Program-made: the position numbers and the translations under genes
Part shown: piece after piece, positions 54,896 to 64,000 of the stretch
Numbering within the stretch: the first letter of the stretch is position 1
Layout of the letters: every line of letters begins with the position of its first letter
Source of the DNA: an uncultured Gammaproteobacteria bacterium
GTDB taxonomy: Bacteria > Pseudomonadota > Gammaproteobacteria > PS1 > Pseudothioglobaceae
Direction of reading: 5' to 3'
NCBI GenBank assembly: GCA_902513495.1
Contig: CABXNH010000002.1
Span: forward strand, 1 to 64,000
DNA: 64,000 bases
Notes under the pieces: generated by a model
Database searches by the model: none
The model's input: only the letters and a program-made list of their open reading frames with translations
Told to the model about the DNA's origin: nothing

Positions 54896-55459
54896 ATGAC
54901 TTTTAAAGTAAATAGGCCTTTATCAATATTATTAATGATTTTAGCTTCTTTTTCAATAACCCCGACAAATGCTCTTGATATTCCTAACACCATGGAGTAC
55001 CAAGGCACAAAACTCACACTTAATGGGCACGGCCCTCGAGTAAAAATGTTTATGAAGGTCTATGAAAATAGTCTTTATCTTCAGTCTTCCAATTCCAATG
55101 CCGAAGAAATAATGAGCGATGACGCCCCAATGGCTATTCGTATCGATGTTACATCTTCATTAGTTACGGTTGACGCTATGAAAAATGCGTTGAATGAAGG
55201 CCTAGAAAAATCAACTGGTAACAATATTGTGCCTATTCAGAAAGAGGTCGACCAGCTAACTTCAACGTTTAATAGTGATGTTAGTAATGGTGATTATTAT
55301 GAATTTATATACCTACCTGACGCGGGTACAAATGTCCTTAAGAATTCTGAATATATTGACACAATCCCAGGAATTGAATTCAAAAAAGCTTTTTTTGGAA
55401 TCTGGATTTCAGAAAACCCTATCCAAAAAAATCTTAAGAAAGCCATGCTTGGAGGCTAA
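54896..55459 (+). CDS. Chalcone isomerase-like domain protein, secreted
   Basis: Signal-like N-terminus; LNGHGPRVKMFMKVYENSLYL and SDAPMAIRIDV-type features. Confidence 0.75.
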   Translation: MTFKVNRPLSILLMILASFSITPTNALDIPNTMEYQGTKLTLNGHGPRVKMFMKVYENSLYLQSSNSNAEEIMSDDAPMAIRIDVTSSLVTVDAMKNALNEGLEKSTGNNIVPIQKEVDQLTSTFNSDVSNGDYYEFIYLPDAGTNVLKNSEYIDTIPGIEFKKAFFGIWISENPIQKNLKKAMLGG

Positions 55460-55465
55460 TTCATT

Positions 55466-57109
55466 ATGTCAAATCACCCAACTTCTTTTGCTGACTGGCA
55501 AAACTACCCTCTAACACTAGACCCTATTCATGTCTCTTGGCTGAAGAATGCAAAAAAATCCAAAACTGCTTTTGCTGTTGCAGATATTGAAGGTGTAGAG
55601 ATATCTCATAAAAAGTTCTTAACTGGCGTTCTTTTATTCTCAAAAAAAATTGCAAAATATAGCCCTGAGCAAAATGTTGGTCTACTTTTACCTAGCAGTG
55701 GTGGTGGAGCAATTGCATCAATGGCGATTCTCTCGCTTGGAAAGACCATTGTGAATTTAAATTTTACTGCAGGAAAGAAGGCACTTGAATCGGCTGCAAA
55801 CCAAGCTGAAGTCAAACACATATATACATCACGTAAATTTTTAGATAAGATGCTAGAGAGAGGCGTGAATTTAGAGTCATTTTTTCTTAACTCTAAGCTT
55901 CTAATGTTGGAAGATATTCGTGAAGAAATTTCAACCATATCAAGGTTAGGAACGCTTCTAAAGGCTATTTTATTTCCTGCCAGTGTCATTCAGAAGGCCT
56001 ACTTCAAAGAAGTTGCAATGAATGATACTGCGGCCATTTTGTTTTCAAGTGGTAGTGAAGGGTCTCCAAAAGGGGTTGAATTAACTCACAGCAATATAGC
56101 AGCTAATGCTAAACAAGCTGCAATCGAGTTAGGAGCTGTAAATAGTGATGTAATTATGTCAACACTACCTACTTTTCATGCTTTCGGCTTTGCCATTACA
56201 ACTTTTATGCCTCTATCGGAAGGCATTCCAATTGTATGTCACGCAGACCCTAAAGATGTCACAACCATTGCATCTGGAATTCAAAAATACTCTGGCACGA
56301 TTTTAGTTGGAACTCCAACTTTTCTTAGAATGTACACTATAAGTAAAAAAGTTAGCTCAGAATCAATGCAGTCTTTGAGGCTTGTTGTCGCTGGAGCTGA
56401 AAAGTTAAGATCAGAAGTTAGAGATGGTTTTGAATCAAAATTCAATATACCTGTTTATGAGGGTTATGGAACAACGGAAACATCGCCTGGAGCATCTGTA
56501 AATTTACCAGATATCGAATCACCCTATAAATTAAGGAATCGACCAGGTACTGTAGGTAAAGCCTTTAGTGGAACTGAATTCAGGATCGTTGATCCCGATT
56601 CACTAGATCCTATACCAGTAGGAGAGGATGGATTGATTTTAATTGGTGGGCCACAAATTATGAAAGGCTATCTCAAGATGCCAGAAAAAACTGCTGAGGT
56701 AATCGAGTTAATTGATGGCTATAGATGGTACCGAACTGGAGATAAAGGTCATTTAGATGAGGATGGATTTTTAACAATTGTTGATCGCTACTCTAGGTTT
56801 GCAAAGATAGGTGGCGAGATGATTAGTTTAACGACAGTTGAAGAAGAAATTTTAGATGCCTGTAGCATTAAAGATTTAGAAGTTGCGGCAACCTGTTTGC
56901 CAGATCAGCGCAAAGGTGAAAAAATTGTCCTTCTTTCTACGAAAAATCTTGACAAAAGTGAACTCATAAAGATTCTTTCAGACGCAAAAATTAGCCCACT
57001 TTATCACCCATCCTCTGTTTTGGTTGTTGATGAGATACCAAAACTTGGAAGTGGAAAAACTGACTTTGGAGCAACTAAAAAGATTGCATTGGTTAATGAT
57101 CAGAACTAA
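55466..57109 (+). CDS. AMP-binding acyl-CoA/acyl-ACP synthetase (Aas C-terminal-domain-like)
   Basis: AAILFSSGSEGSPKGVELTHSNI, YEGYGTTETSPGASVN, WYRTGDKGHLDEDGFLTIVDR. Confidence 0.9.
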   Translation: MSNHPTSFADWQNYPLTLDPIHVSWLKNAKKSKTAFAVADIEGVEISHKKFLTGVLLFSKKIAKYSPEQNVGLLLPSSGGGAIASMAILSLGKTIVNLNFTAGKKALESAANQAEVKHIYTSRKFLDKMLERGVNLESFFLNSKLLMLEDIREEISTISRLGTLLKAILFPASVIQKAYFKEVAMNDTAAILFSSGSEGSPKGVELTHSNIAANAKQAAIELGAVNSDVIMSTLPTFHAFGFAITTFMPLSEGIPIVCHADPKDVTTIASGIQKYSGTILVGTPTFLRMYTISKKVSSESMQSLRLVVAGAEKLRSEVRDGFESKFNIPVYEGYGTTETSPGASVNLPDIESPYKLRNRPGTVGKAFSGTEFRIVDPDSLDPIPVGEDGLILIGGPQIMKGYLKMPEKTAEVIELIDGYRWYRTGDKGHLDEDGFLTIVDRYSRFAKIGGEMISLTTVEEEILDACSIKDLEVAATCLPDQRKGEKIVLLSTKNLDKSELIKILSDAKISPLYHPSSVLVVDEIPKLGSGKTDFGATKKIALVNDQN

Positions 57110-57114
57110 GATTT

Positions 57115-57927
57115 ATGCCTGAACTGCCTGAAGTTGAAACTACTCGCCGTGGATTAGAACCTCTTATTACTGATAAAAAAATAGTATCGATACATATTTA
57201 TAAAAAAAAACTGCGATGGGAAATACCTTCACATCTTACGAGTACTTTAAAAAATCAAACTATTAAAGCAATCTCAAGGCGCGCCAAATACTTATTGGTA
57301 CAATTTGAAAAAGGTCAGCTTGTGATGCATCTCGGCATGTCGGGCTCTATTAGAGTTACACCTTCCTCAGTACCATTAAGAAAACATGAGCACTTTGAAA
57401 TTAAACTTGATAACTTAACAAGCATAAGATTGCATGATCCCCGCAGATTTGGCTCAGTTCTATGGCAAAACCTCAATGAAACAATATGTCTGCTCAAAAA
57501 CCTAGGTCCAGAGCCGTTAAGTTATGAATTTGATAACAACTCTCTTCATAAGGCATCTATAGGTAAATCAAAAAATATTAAAACTTTCATTATGGATAGC
57601 AGTGTTGTCGTTGGAGTTGGCAATATTTATGCTTCTGAAAGCCTTTTTTTAGCAGGAATATCTCCCAATAGAAAAGCAGGGAAAACTTCAAAAAAACGCT
57701 TCATAGTCTTGACTAAATGCATAAAGAATGTCTTATCAGATGCGATCAATAATGGTGGAACAACTCTAAATGATTTTTATAGCGTTGACAGTAATCCTGG
57801 TTATTTTTCACAATTACTGTGTGTTTATGGCCGTGATGGCATGCCTTGCGTTAGATGTAGTGTTAAAATTAAAAGAATTATTCAGAATCAGCGTGCTACT
57901 TATTTTTGCCCCAAATGTCAACATTAG
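57115..57927 (+). CDS. mutM: Formamidopyrimidine-DNA glycosylase
   Basis: N-terminal PELPEVETTRRGLEP, GVGNIYASESLFLAGISP, C-terminal zinc finger CVRCSVKIKRIIQNQRATYFCPKCQ. Confidence 0.98.
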   Translation: MPELPEVETTRRGLEPLITDKKIVSIHIYKKKLRWEIPSHLTSTLKNQTIKAISRRAKYLLVQFEKGQLVMHLGMSGSIRVTPSSVPLRKHEHFEIKLDNLTSIRLHDPRRFGSVLWQNLNETICLLKNLGPEPLSYEFDNNSLHKASIGKSKNIKTFIMDSSVVVGVGNIYASESLFLAGISPNRKAGKTSKKRFIVLTKCIKNVLSDAINNGGTTLNDFYSVDSNPGYFSQLLCVYGRDGMPCVRCSVKIKRIIQNQRATYFCPKCQH

Positions 57928-58310
57928 ACGATCCTAAAGCTCTATTTCAGAATACCTGTTCTACAAACTCAGAGCCATACGCACTTCAAAATATTGGTGA
58001 TATGATGTCACCTGAATTCATTGAGAATTGTATTATCATTGTTGACCCTTCAATGCCAATTCATCATAGGGCTTATGTGATTATTGACTTTAATGATGAG
58101 CTATATTTCCGCCAATATTTTGAAGTTAATGGAAGCAAAATTTTAAAGTGTCTCAATCCTTCTTATGATGATATTGAATTAGATAATGATTTTGATGTTC
58201 GTGGCTGCATTATTCAGCAAAAGCAAAGGAAGCAAAAATCACTGCATTATTATCTTCATAATAAAATCACTGGTGAAATAGAATTTAATACCCAAGGCAA
58301 AGAGAAGTAA
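57915..58310 (+). CDS. LexA/S24-fold-like orphan protein with degenerate catalytic motif
   Basis: NIGDMMSPEFIENCIIIVDPSMPIHHRAYVIID...YFRQYFEVNGSKILKCLNPSYDDIEL...VRGCIIQ follows the S24 peptidase layout without an N-terminal HTH; ATG at 57915 preferred over TTG at 57906. Confidence 0.6.
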   Translation: MSTLDDPKALFQNTCSTNSEPYALQNIGDMMSPEFIENCIIIVDPSMPIHHRAYVIIDFNDELYFRQYFEVNGSKILKCLNPSYDDIELDNDFDVRGCIIQQKQRKQKSLHYYLHNKITGEIEFNTQGKEK

Positions 58311-58324
58311 GAAGACAGGTAATT

Positions 58325-59041
58325 TTATTTTATCCAGATGAGATGCGCCATCCTGCCTGAATCATCCCCATCCCTTCGATAAGAAAAAAAATGATTCTCC
58401 TCTTTGTAAGTGCACCTATCACCTCCAGAAATTGAAAATATTTTAAATCCTTCTAGTATTATTTTAGCTGCATCATATAAATCAAGATAGTGTTTATTGT
58501 CATGGAAAGAAAAAGAACGCTCAAAATTCTCATTTTTAGATAGATATTGACTTTTAACCTCTTCGCCAACCTCAAAAGAATTCATTGAAATTGCAGGGCC
58601 AAGGTGAACTACTAAATTATCTCCATCGGATTCGAAGGATTTAATTAGGTTTTCAATAACTCCAGAGATTAACCCTCTCCAGCCAACATGAGCAACTCCA
58701 ACCATTGAGCCGTCTTTTTTACTTACAAAGACTGGCAAACAATCAGCAGTTAAAACTCCGCAAACAATCCCTGAATCACAAGTAAAACTTGCATCAGCAT
58801 CAACGATTGTTTTAATTGTGGAGGCATTAACACAAATAGATGAGTGTGTTTGATTTATCCATACTGGTTCAGATGGCAAATCATAATAACTTTCAAGTAT
58901 CAATCTATTTTTGATTACACTCTCTCGCTTATCGTTGACATGAAGCGCTAGATTAAAGTTTTCAAAATTACCTATACTTTTTCCACCATCAAGAAACCTT
59001 TGTGTAGACAAAAATTTAACGTTTTTTGGAAAAAATTTCAT
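58325..59041 (-). CDS. pgeF: PgeF/YfiH family purine nucleoside phosphorylase (polyphenol oxidase/laccase-domain protein)
   Basis: VWINQTHSSICVN, ADCLPVFV, VGVAHVGWRGLISGVIENLI, LGPAISMNSFEVG. Confidence 0.94.
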   Translation of the reverse strand: MKFFPKNVKFLSTQRFLDGGKSIGNFENFNLALHVNDKRESVIKNRLILESYYDLPSEPVWINQTHSSICVNASTIKTIVDADASFTCDSGIVCGVLTADCLPVFVSKKDGSMVGVAHVGWRGLISGVIENLIKSFESDGDNLVVHLGPAISMNSFEVGEEVKSQYLSKNENFERSFSFHDNKHYLDLYDAAKIILEGFKIFSISGGDRCTYKEENHFFSYRRDGDDSGRMAHLIWIK

Positions 59042-59071
59042 AAATTTCAGAATTTACTTAAAATGTTTTAG

Positions 59072-60010
59072 CTAATTATTATTGGAATATTTTAAAAGGT
59101 CAATAGTTTCCTTAATACCTCTTCTAATATCGCCAGAAAAAATAAATCCCTTAGACTTAAAACGATCACACATTACTTCGTAAGAAAGTTGATTCATAAT
59201 TCGATTATTGACAAATTCTATTTCTAAATTTGGAACAAACTCCTTAATTGTTTCAACAACTTGTCGAACAGTAGCATTAATAGTTAAAACATTATATATT
59301 TGACCGTCAAAAATATTATTTTTTATGATAAATGCTATCGCTCTAGATGCATCTAATAAATCTAGATATGGTCTTTTTTGATCGTATGCAGAACTCCAAA
59401 CACTTATAGGTTGATTCATTACAGCCTGCCAACAAAACTTATTGACTGCCGTATGAAAACGCATTCCTGGAGAAGCGCCAAAAATTGTTCCAAACCTGCA
59501 ATGTATTGCTTTTAGACTTTTATCTTTAACAAATTCAGCAATAAGTTCTTCTTCTTTAAGCTTTGTAGTTGCATAAGGGCTCTGTGGCTGAAGCTCTGAC
59601 TCAGAACAGTTTTCATCAACTTGGTTATTTTGTGTCCCGTAAACGCTTGTAGATGAAAGTGCAATTAAAGGAGCATCAGCTTTTATACATGCTTCTGCCA
59701 CTTTTAGTGTTGACTGAAAATTATTTGCCTCTAGCTCTTCAGCCATATCAATACTTCCAGCAGCATCGGTTATTGCGGCCAAATGAATTACTACATTAGC
59801 TCCAATAAAAATTGGCTTTAAATTCATTTGACTAACATCTCCCTCAATAAATTGATAATTAGCACTCGATGGGAGGTTGAATAAAGAAGGAAAACGCTGA
59901 GTCATCATATTGTCAATCATTACTATTGTAGATTCAGGAAAAGAAATTCCTAAATCACGAATAATATAGGATCCAATATGCCCTATTGCGCCTGTAACTA
60001 TAATCTTCAT
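59072..60010 (-). CDS. NAD-dependent epimerase/dehydratase (extended SDR)
   Basis: IVTGAIGHIGSYIIRDLG, SSTSVYG, SPYATTKLKEE. Confidence 0.9.
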   Translation of the reverse strand: MKIIVTGAIGHIGSYIIRDLGISFPESTIVMIDNMMTQRFPSLFNLPSSANYQFIEGDVSQMNLKPIFIGANVVIHLAAITDAAGSIDMAEELEANNFQSTLKVAEACIKADAPLIALSSTSVYGTQNNQVDENCSESELQPQSPYATTKLKEEELIAEFVKDKSLKAIHCRFGTIFGASPGMRFHTAVNKFCWQAVMNQPISVWSSAYDQKRPYLDLLDASRAIAFIIKNNIFDGQIYNVLTINATVRQVVETIKEFVPNLEIEFVNNRIMNQLSYEVMCDRFKSKGFIFSGDIRRGIKETIDLLKYSNNN

Positions 60011-60429
60011 TTTTTTCCCTTATTTTCTAGTTGGGAAACAAAATCTTTAAAGTATTGATAATCACTTATATAATCTTCTGCTTCATAAAGACGATCACAG
60101 ATTACAGTCATAGTTGAATTATGTTCAATATATTTTTCCTCTGCCCAAATACCTGGAGGAACTAATAGACCAAAATTAGGCTTATCAAGTATGAAAACTT
60201 TTTTACTTACTGAATCATCACACGAGACCTCTACAGACCCATTAGAACATATAAGAAGCTGTGAACATAGACGATGAGCATGCTTACCTCTAATGCTTCC
60301 CTTTTCAGACATTACATTAAAAATCCTTTTTATCGAAAATGGAATTAACTCATTTCCATGCTCAAAAACTGAAAGCTCACCATTATCTTCTTTAAAGACA
60401 GGAAATTCTATTAATTTAACAGACTTCAT
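60007..60429 (-). CDS. FdtA/WxcM-like sugar 3,4-ketoisomerase (cupin)
   Basis: IKRIFNVMSEKGSIRGKHAHRLCSQLLICSNGSVEV, PPGIWAEEKYIEHNSTMTVICDRLYEAEDYI. Confidence 0.88.
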   Translation of the reverse strand: MKSVKLIEFPVFKEDNGELSVFEHGNELIPFSIKRIFNVMSEKGSIRGKHAHRLCSQLLICSNGSVEVSCDDSVSKKVFILDKPNFGLLVPPGIWAEEKYIEHNSTMTVICDRLYEAEDYISDYQYFKDFVSQLENKGKK

Positions 60430-61421
60430 TTAGAATATTCCTTACTTAAATGATTCACCAACAAATATATACCCTCCTCAATTGATGTTTTAGCCGACCA
60501 GCTTGTGAGCGATTTTAATCGTTCAGCTGAGCCTATAAAATTTCTTTTCTCAATTTCAGATATCCCACTGGGCCATGATACATTTTCAATCTTTAAATTG
60601 AAACCAGTTATTTTTTCTATTTCATTCACAATCAATCCAAATGCACTTTTAATTGGTGTGCCTACACCACTTGAAACATTAAATAGTATTTCATCATTTT
60701 TTTTAATTTTTTCGTAATTAAGAGTACTTGCAAATAAAAATGCCTGAACAACATCGTCTATATAAATATAATCCCTTATATAATTTCCCGTACCATAAAT
60801 CTTTATAGATTTATTTTCAAAACCTAATCTTGTAATTTTACTGAGAATACCTCTGTCAAGAGCTGAGCTATCATTAATGCTAGGACCATAAACATTTGCT
60901 AGTCTTAATGACACTGACTCAATTAAGTTTTCACGAGTGGCCATTTTTAGTATTTTTTCAACACTTAACTTATTTGAGTCATAGGAGGTTATTGGAATAG
61001 AGGGTTGATCTTCTGATACAGGGAATTCGTGAGTTAAGCCATAAATTGTTGCTGTTGATGCATAAATAACTTTTGGCTTAATAGATAATTCTTTAGCAGC
61101 ATTTACTAAATTTGTAATCGGAATAATCTCTACATTTAGACTATTTTCAGGATTTTTTTCAGCAGCTGCAATACTTGTATTTCCTGATAAATGGAAAATA
61201 ATATCTGAATGATTGACAATTGTTAACCAAGAATCTAAATCATTTAAATCAATATTCCAGTCTTCAATATTCTCTTCAGCCTTAAGTTTTGTTCTACTAA
61301 TACGAACAAGTTTTTTGACAGAATAGCCTTGTAACTCATTTACCAATGCAGAACCAATGTATCCACTTGCACCAGTTATAGCAATAACTTTATTCTTTAA
61401 CTTGCTTTGAAGTTCATTCAT
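60426..61421 (-). CDS. NAD-dependent epimerase/dehydratase (extended SDR)
   Basis: IAITGASGYIGSALVNEL, STATIYG, YDSNKLSVEKI. Confidence 0.9.
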   Translation of the reverse strand: MNELQSKLKNKVIAITGASGYIGSALVNELQGYSVKKLVRISRTKLKAEENIEDWNIDLNDLDSWLTIVNHSDIIFHLSGNTSIAAAEKNPENSLNVEIIPITNLVNAAKELSIKPKVIYASTATIYGLTHEFPVSEDQPSIPITSYDSNKLSVEKILKMATRENLIESVSLRLANVYGPSINDSSALDRGILSKITRLGFENKSIKIYGTGNYIRDYIYIDDVVQAFLFASTLNYEKIKKNDEILFNVSSGVGTPIKSAFGLIVNEIEKITGFNLKIENVSWPSGISEIEKRNFIGSAERLKSLTSWSAKTSIEEGIYLLVNHLSKEYSK

Positions 61422-61462
61422 TTATTTACAATAATTCTCTAGATTCATTGGATTTTCTAAAT

Positions 61463-62560
61463 TCAGAGATTAAAAAATCGTTTTATTCTATTTACTATTT
61501 TGTTTAAATCACTTTTTGATAATTCAGGATAGATTGGTAGCGAAATAATTTTTTGAACAATGTTTTCAGTAACTGTCATATCTTCTGATTTTATTACTCT
61601 ATCATTGTAAGCAGGTTGCATATGAACTGGCAAAGAGTAATGAATCCCAGCAATAATTCCATCCTCTTTGAGAAAGCTTAGTAAAGAATCACGAGTTTCG
61701 ACCTGAATCACAAAAAGATGAAAAACAGATTCAGCATTGCTACGAATAGATGGCAATAAAATTGGAAGTTCTAAGAGTTTTTCATAATAAAATTCTGCTA
61801 TATCTCTTCTCTTTTGATTATCTTTATCTAAATGTCTCAGCTTGATTCGTAATATAGCTGCTTGAAGCTCATCTAACCTAGAATTTCTTCCTGGCTGCAT
61901 ACTGACTCTATCTTGCCATCCATATTCTCTAATCATCCGAATTTTTGAAGCTAATTCATGATTATTTGAAGTAACTAATCCAGCATCTCCAATTGCACCT
62001 AAATTTTTTGTTGGATAACAACTAAAGCAACCAATATCGCCTATACTGCCAACCCTTTTATTATTGTATTTTGCGCCATGGGCTTGTGAAGCGTCTTCAA
62101 TTAAATAGATTTTATTTGAATTACAAAAAGTTATTATTGGATCAAGGTCAGCAGCCTGTCCATAAAGATGAACAGCAATAATAGCCTTTGTTTTTTTTGT
62201 TAATAACTCTTGAAGGTGGGCTGGATTGAGTGTATAGAATTTTGAATCTACGTCAACTAAAACAGCACTAGCGCCTGTAGCTTCAATAGCTGCAATAGTA
62301 GCTACAGCAGTATGTGAAACAGTAATAACTTCATCGCCAAAACCTATATTTAAGGCTCTCAATGCTATCTCAATAGCATCAGTTCCATTAGCAACACCAA
62401 TTGCAGATGAAGTACCTATATATTCAGCAAACTCTCTCTCTAAGTATCTAACCTGCTCTCCTAAAACATAGGAATTACCTCGCATCACTGAAATAACAGC
62501 ATCCTCAATTTCAGACTGATAACTCTTGAATTGTTCTGATGGATTTGAACAAAGTACCAT
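61463..62560 (-). CDS. DegT/DnrJ/EryC1/StrS sugar aminotransferase
   Basis: GVANGTDAIEIALRALNIG, AVHLYGQAADLDPI, EDASQAHGAKYNNKRVGSIGDIGCFSCYPTKNLGAIGDAG. Confidence 0.94.
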   Translation of the reverse strand: MVLCSNPSEQFKSYQSEIEDAVISVMRGNSYVLGEQVRYLEREFAEYIGTSSAIGVANGTDAIEIALRALNIGFGDEVITVSHTAVATIAAIEATGASAVLVDVDSKFYTLNPAHLQELLTKKTKAIIAVHLYGQAADLDPIITFCNSNKIYLIEDASQAHGAKYNNKRVGSIGDIGCFSCYPTKNLGAIGDAGLVTSNNHELASKIRMIREYGWQDRVSMQPGRNSRLDELQAAILRIKLRHLDKDNQKRRDIAEFYYEKLLELPILLPSIRSNAESVFHLFVIQVETRDSLLSFLKEDGIIAGIHYSLPVHMQPAYNDRVIKSEDMTVTENIVQKIISLPIYPELSKSDLNKIVNRIKRFFNL

Positions 62561-62561
62561 A

Positions 62562-63779
62562 TTAACTAACCTTTACATTAGGTATATAAGTTATCCAATG
62601 CCTTTGGTCTCCCATAAAGTCAATTTCTTTTTTCATAATTTCTTCAGAATGATTCCAAGCAAAAAGTAATACATAATCCGGATTGCTATCTCTAAATTGA
62701 TCATATGGCAAAACCGGTATATGTGCACCGGGAGAATACTTATTTTGCTTAATTGGAGTTGTATCATAGATACATTCGACAAGATTAGGTGTTATTCCAA
62801 AATAGTTTGTTACAGTTGTACTTTTAGAAGTTGCACCATATGCTACAACTTTCTTTCCAGCATTTTTAAGATTATTAAGAAGCTCAATTAAGTCATTTTT
62901 TATCTTATTAACACTAGCAGTAAAATCTAGGTATGCATCGTTTCTATCCAACCCTATTTCCTTTTCTTTCTTTATTAAACTAATCACATTTTGAGAGACT
63001 TGCTTAACCCCTTTGTGAGCTATTGTATATCGCATTGATCCTCCATGAGTGATTTGAGGTTCAACATTTACTAGTTCAAGATCATGCATATTAGCAATAT
63101 GACTTATAGATAAAGCTGAAAAAAGAAAAACATGCTCATCATAAATTTGATCAAAAGATGTTTTTTCAATAATTTCACCAAGATAAGGATCTTCAAATAT
63201 AAAAACACCTTCTTCATTTAATAATGTTTTAACGCCTTCATAAATAGAATGCATATAAGGAATATGGCACATAACATTTGCACTCAAAATTGCATCTGCT
63301 TTTTGATAATTTTTTGAAATTTTATCGGCCAATAACTTATCAAAAAACTCAGTTATTACCTCTATCCCCTTGCTTTTAGAAACTTCCGCAACATTTTTAG
63401 AGGGCTCAATGCCAAGACATGGAATTTTATCTGATACAAAATTCTGCAGCATAATTCCATCATTACTTCCTATTTCTACAACAAAAGACTTTTGATCTAG
63501 ATTCTGAAGCGAAGTCACTGAATTAGAAAATTTGCGAAAATGACTAATCATATAGTTTGATGTTGATGAGAAAAAAGCATAATTATCATGAAACATTTTT
63601 TCTCTATCAGGCTGTTCAAGCAATTGAACCATATTACAGTTTTCACAAAAACCAACCTTCATAGAAAATAAATATTCATTCTCTAACTCTTTTTTCGTAG
63701 AAAATGCATTTGCTATTGGCATATTTCCAAAATCAACGAAAGGATTAAAACTATTGTCGCATATTAGACATTTATTCAC
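62562..63779 (-). CDS. Sugar C-methyltransferase-like class I SAM methyltransferase with N-terminal zinc-binding domain
   Basis: N-terminal CLIC..CENC zinc motif with GNMPIANAF; VVEIGSNDGIMLQNF SAM site; C-terminal VVAYGATSKSTTVTNYFG. Confidence 0.9.
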   Translation of the reverse strand: MNKCLICDNSFNPFVDFGNMPIANAFSTKKELENEYLFSMKVGFCENCNMVQLLEQPDREKMFHDNYAFFSSTSNYMISHFRKFSNSVTSLQNLDQKSFVVEIGSNDGIMLQNFVSDKIPCLGIEPSKNVAEVSKSKGIEVITEFFDKLLADKISKNYQKADAILSANVMCHIPYMHSIYEGVKTLLNEEGVFIFEDPYLGEIIEKTSFDQIYDEHVFLFSALSISHIANMHDLELVNVEPQITHGGSMRYTIAHKGVKQVSQNVISLIKKEKEIGLDRNDAYLDFTASVNKIKNDLIELLNNLKNAGKKVVAYGATSKSTTVTNYFGITPNLVECIYDTTPIKQNKYSPGAHIPVLPYDQFRDSNPDYVLLFAWNHSEEIMKKEIDFMGDQRHWITYIPNVKVS

Positions 63780-64000
63780 TGTTTCTCCTAATTAAATTAT
63801 AATCTTTATTTAAAAATTTAATTCCTGACCACTCTCATAAACAAGTAATATTTATTTATTAATAAAAAGCTACTATTATGGCTCAAAATTCTATATTTGA
63901 TAATTATAAAGCCTTTACTTTAAGTTACTCAAATATCTAACGGCTAAAATTATTTTTCAAATTTAAGAAGCTTCTCTTGAGACTCAATTAGTTCTTGTCA

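Overview
Low-GC, tightly packed gammaproteobacterial chromosome segment with about 55 confident protein-coding genes. I found no rRNA, tRNA, CRISPR array or mobile element. The combination of form II RuBisCO (cbbM) with CbbQ/CbbO and CbbR, a membrane PPase, NhaD and an Fbp-type iron ABC system suggests a marine sulfur-oxidising autotroph of the SUP05/Candidatus Thioglobus type; this placement is inference from gene content only. Main blocks: moaA(partial)-moaD-mog; malonyl-CoA decarboxylase; cbbO-cbbQ-cbbM / cbbR; argJ; an iron locus (fbpC, a DUF4856 protein, a di-iron membrane hydroxylase, fbpA, fbpB) with two Fur-box-like dyads; an M24 peptidase / diaminopropionate ammonia-lyase / EamA operon; hppA facing a ntrY-ntrX-trkA-trkH operon; rnd-rsmD-coaD; dnaK-dnaJ-eno; translation and core metabolism genes (proS, gatCAB, aroB, ileS, rluB, trpS, coaX); nhaD-ygfZ; a small Ala/Thr/Ser-rich candidate outer-membrane beta-barrel; mutM with an orphan degenerate LexA/S24-like protein; and the edge of a nucleotide-sugar (LPS/O-antigen type) cluster. 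The best candidate for something under-described is the iron locus. It puts a DUF4856 periplasmic protein and a membrane di-iron hydroxylase inside an Fbp transporter operon, has two Fur-like sites, and carries a near-perfect terminator-like hairpin inside the hydroxylase coding sequence. No wholly novel defence or mobile system was evident.
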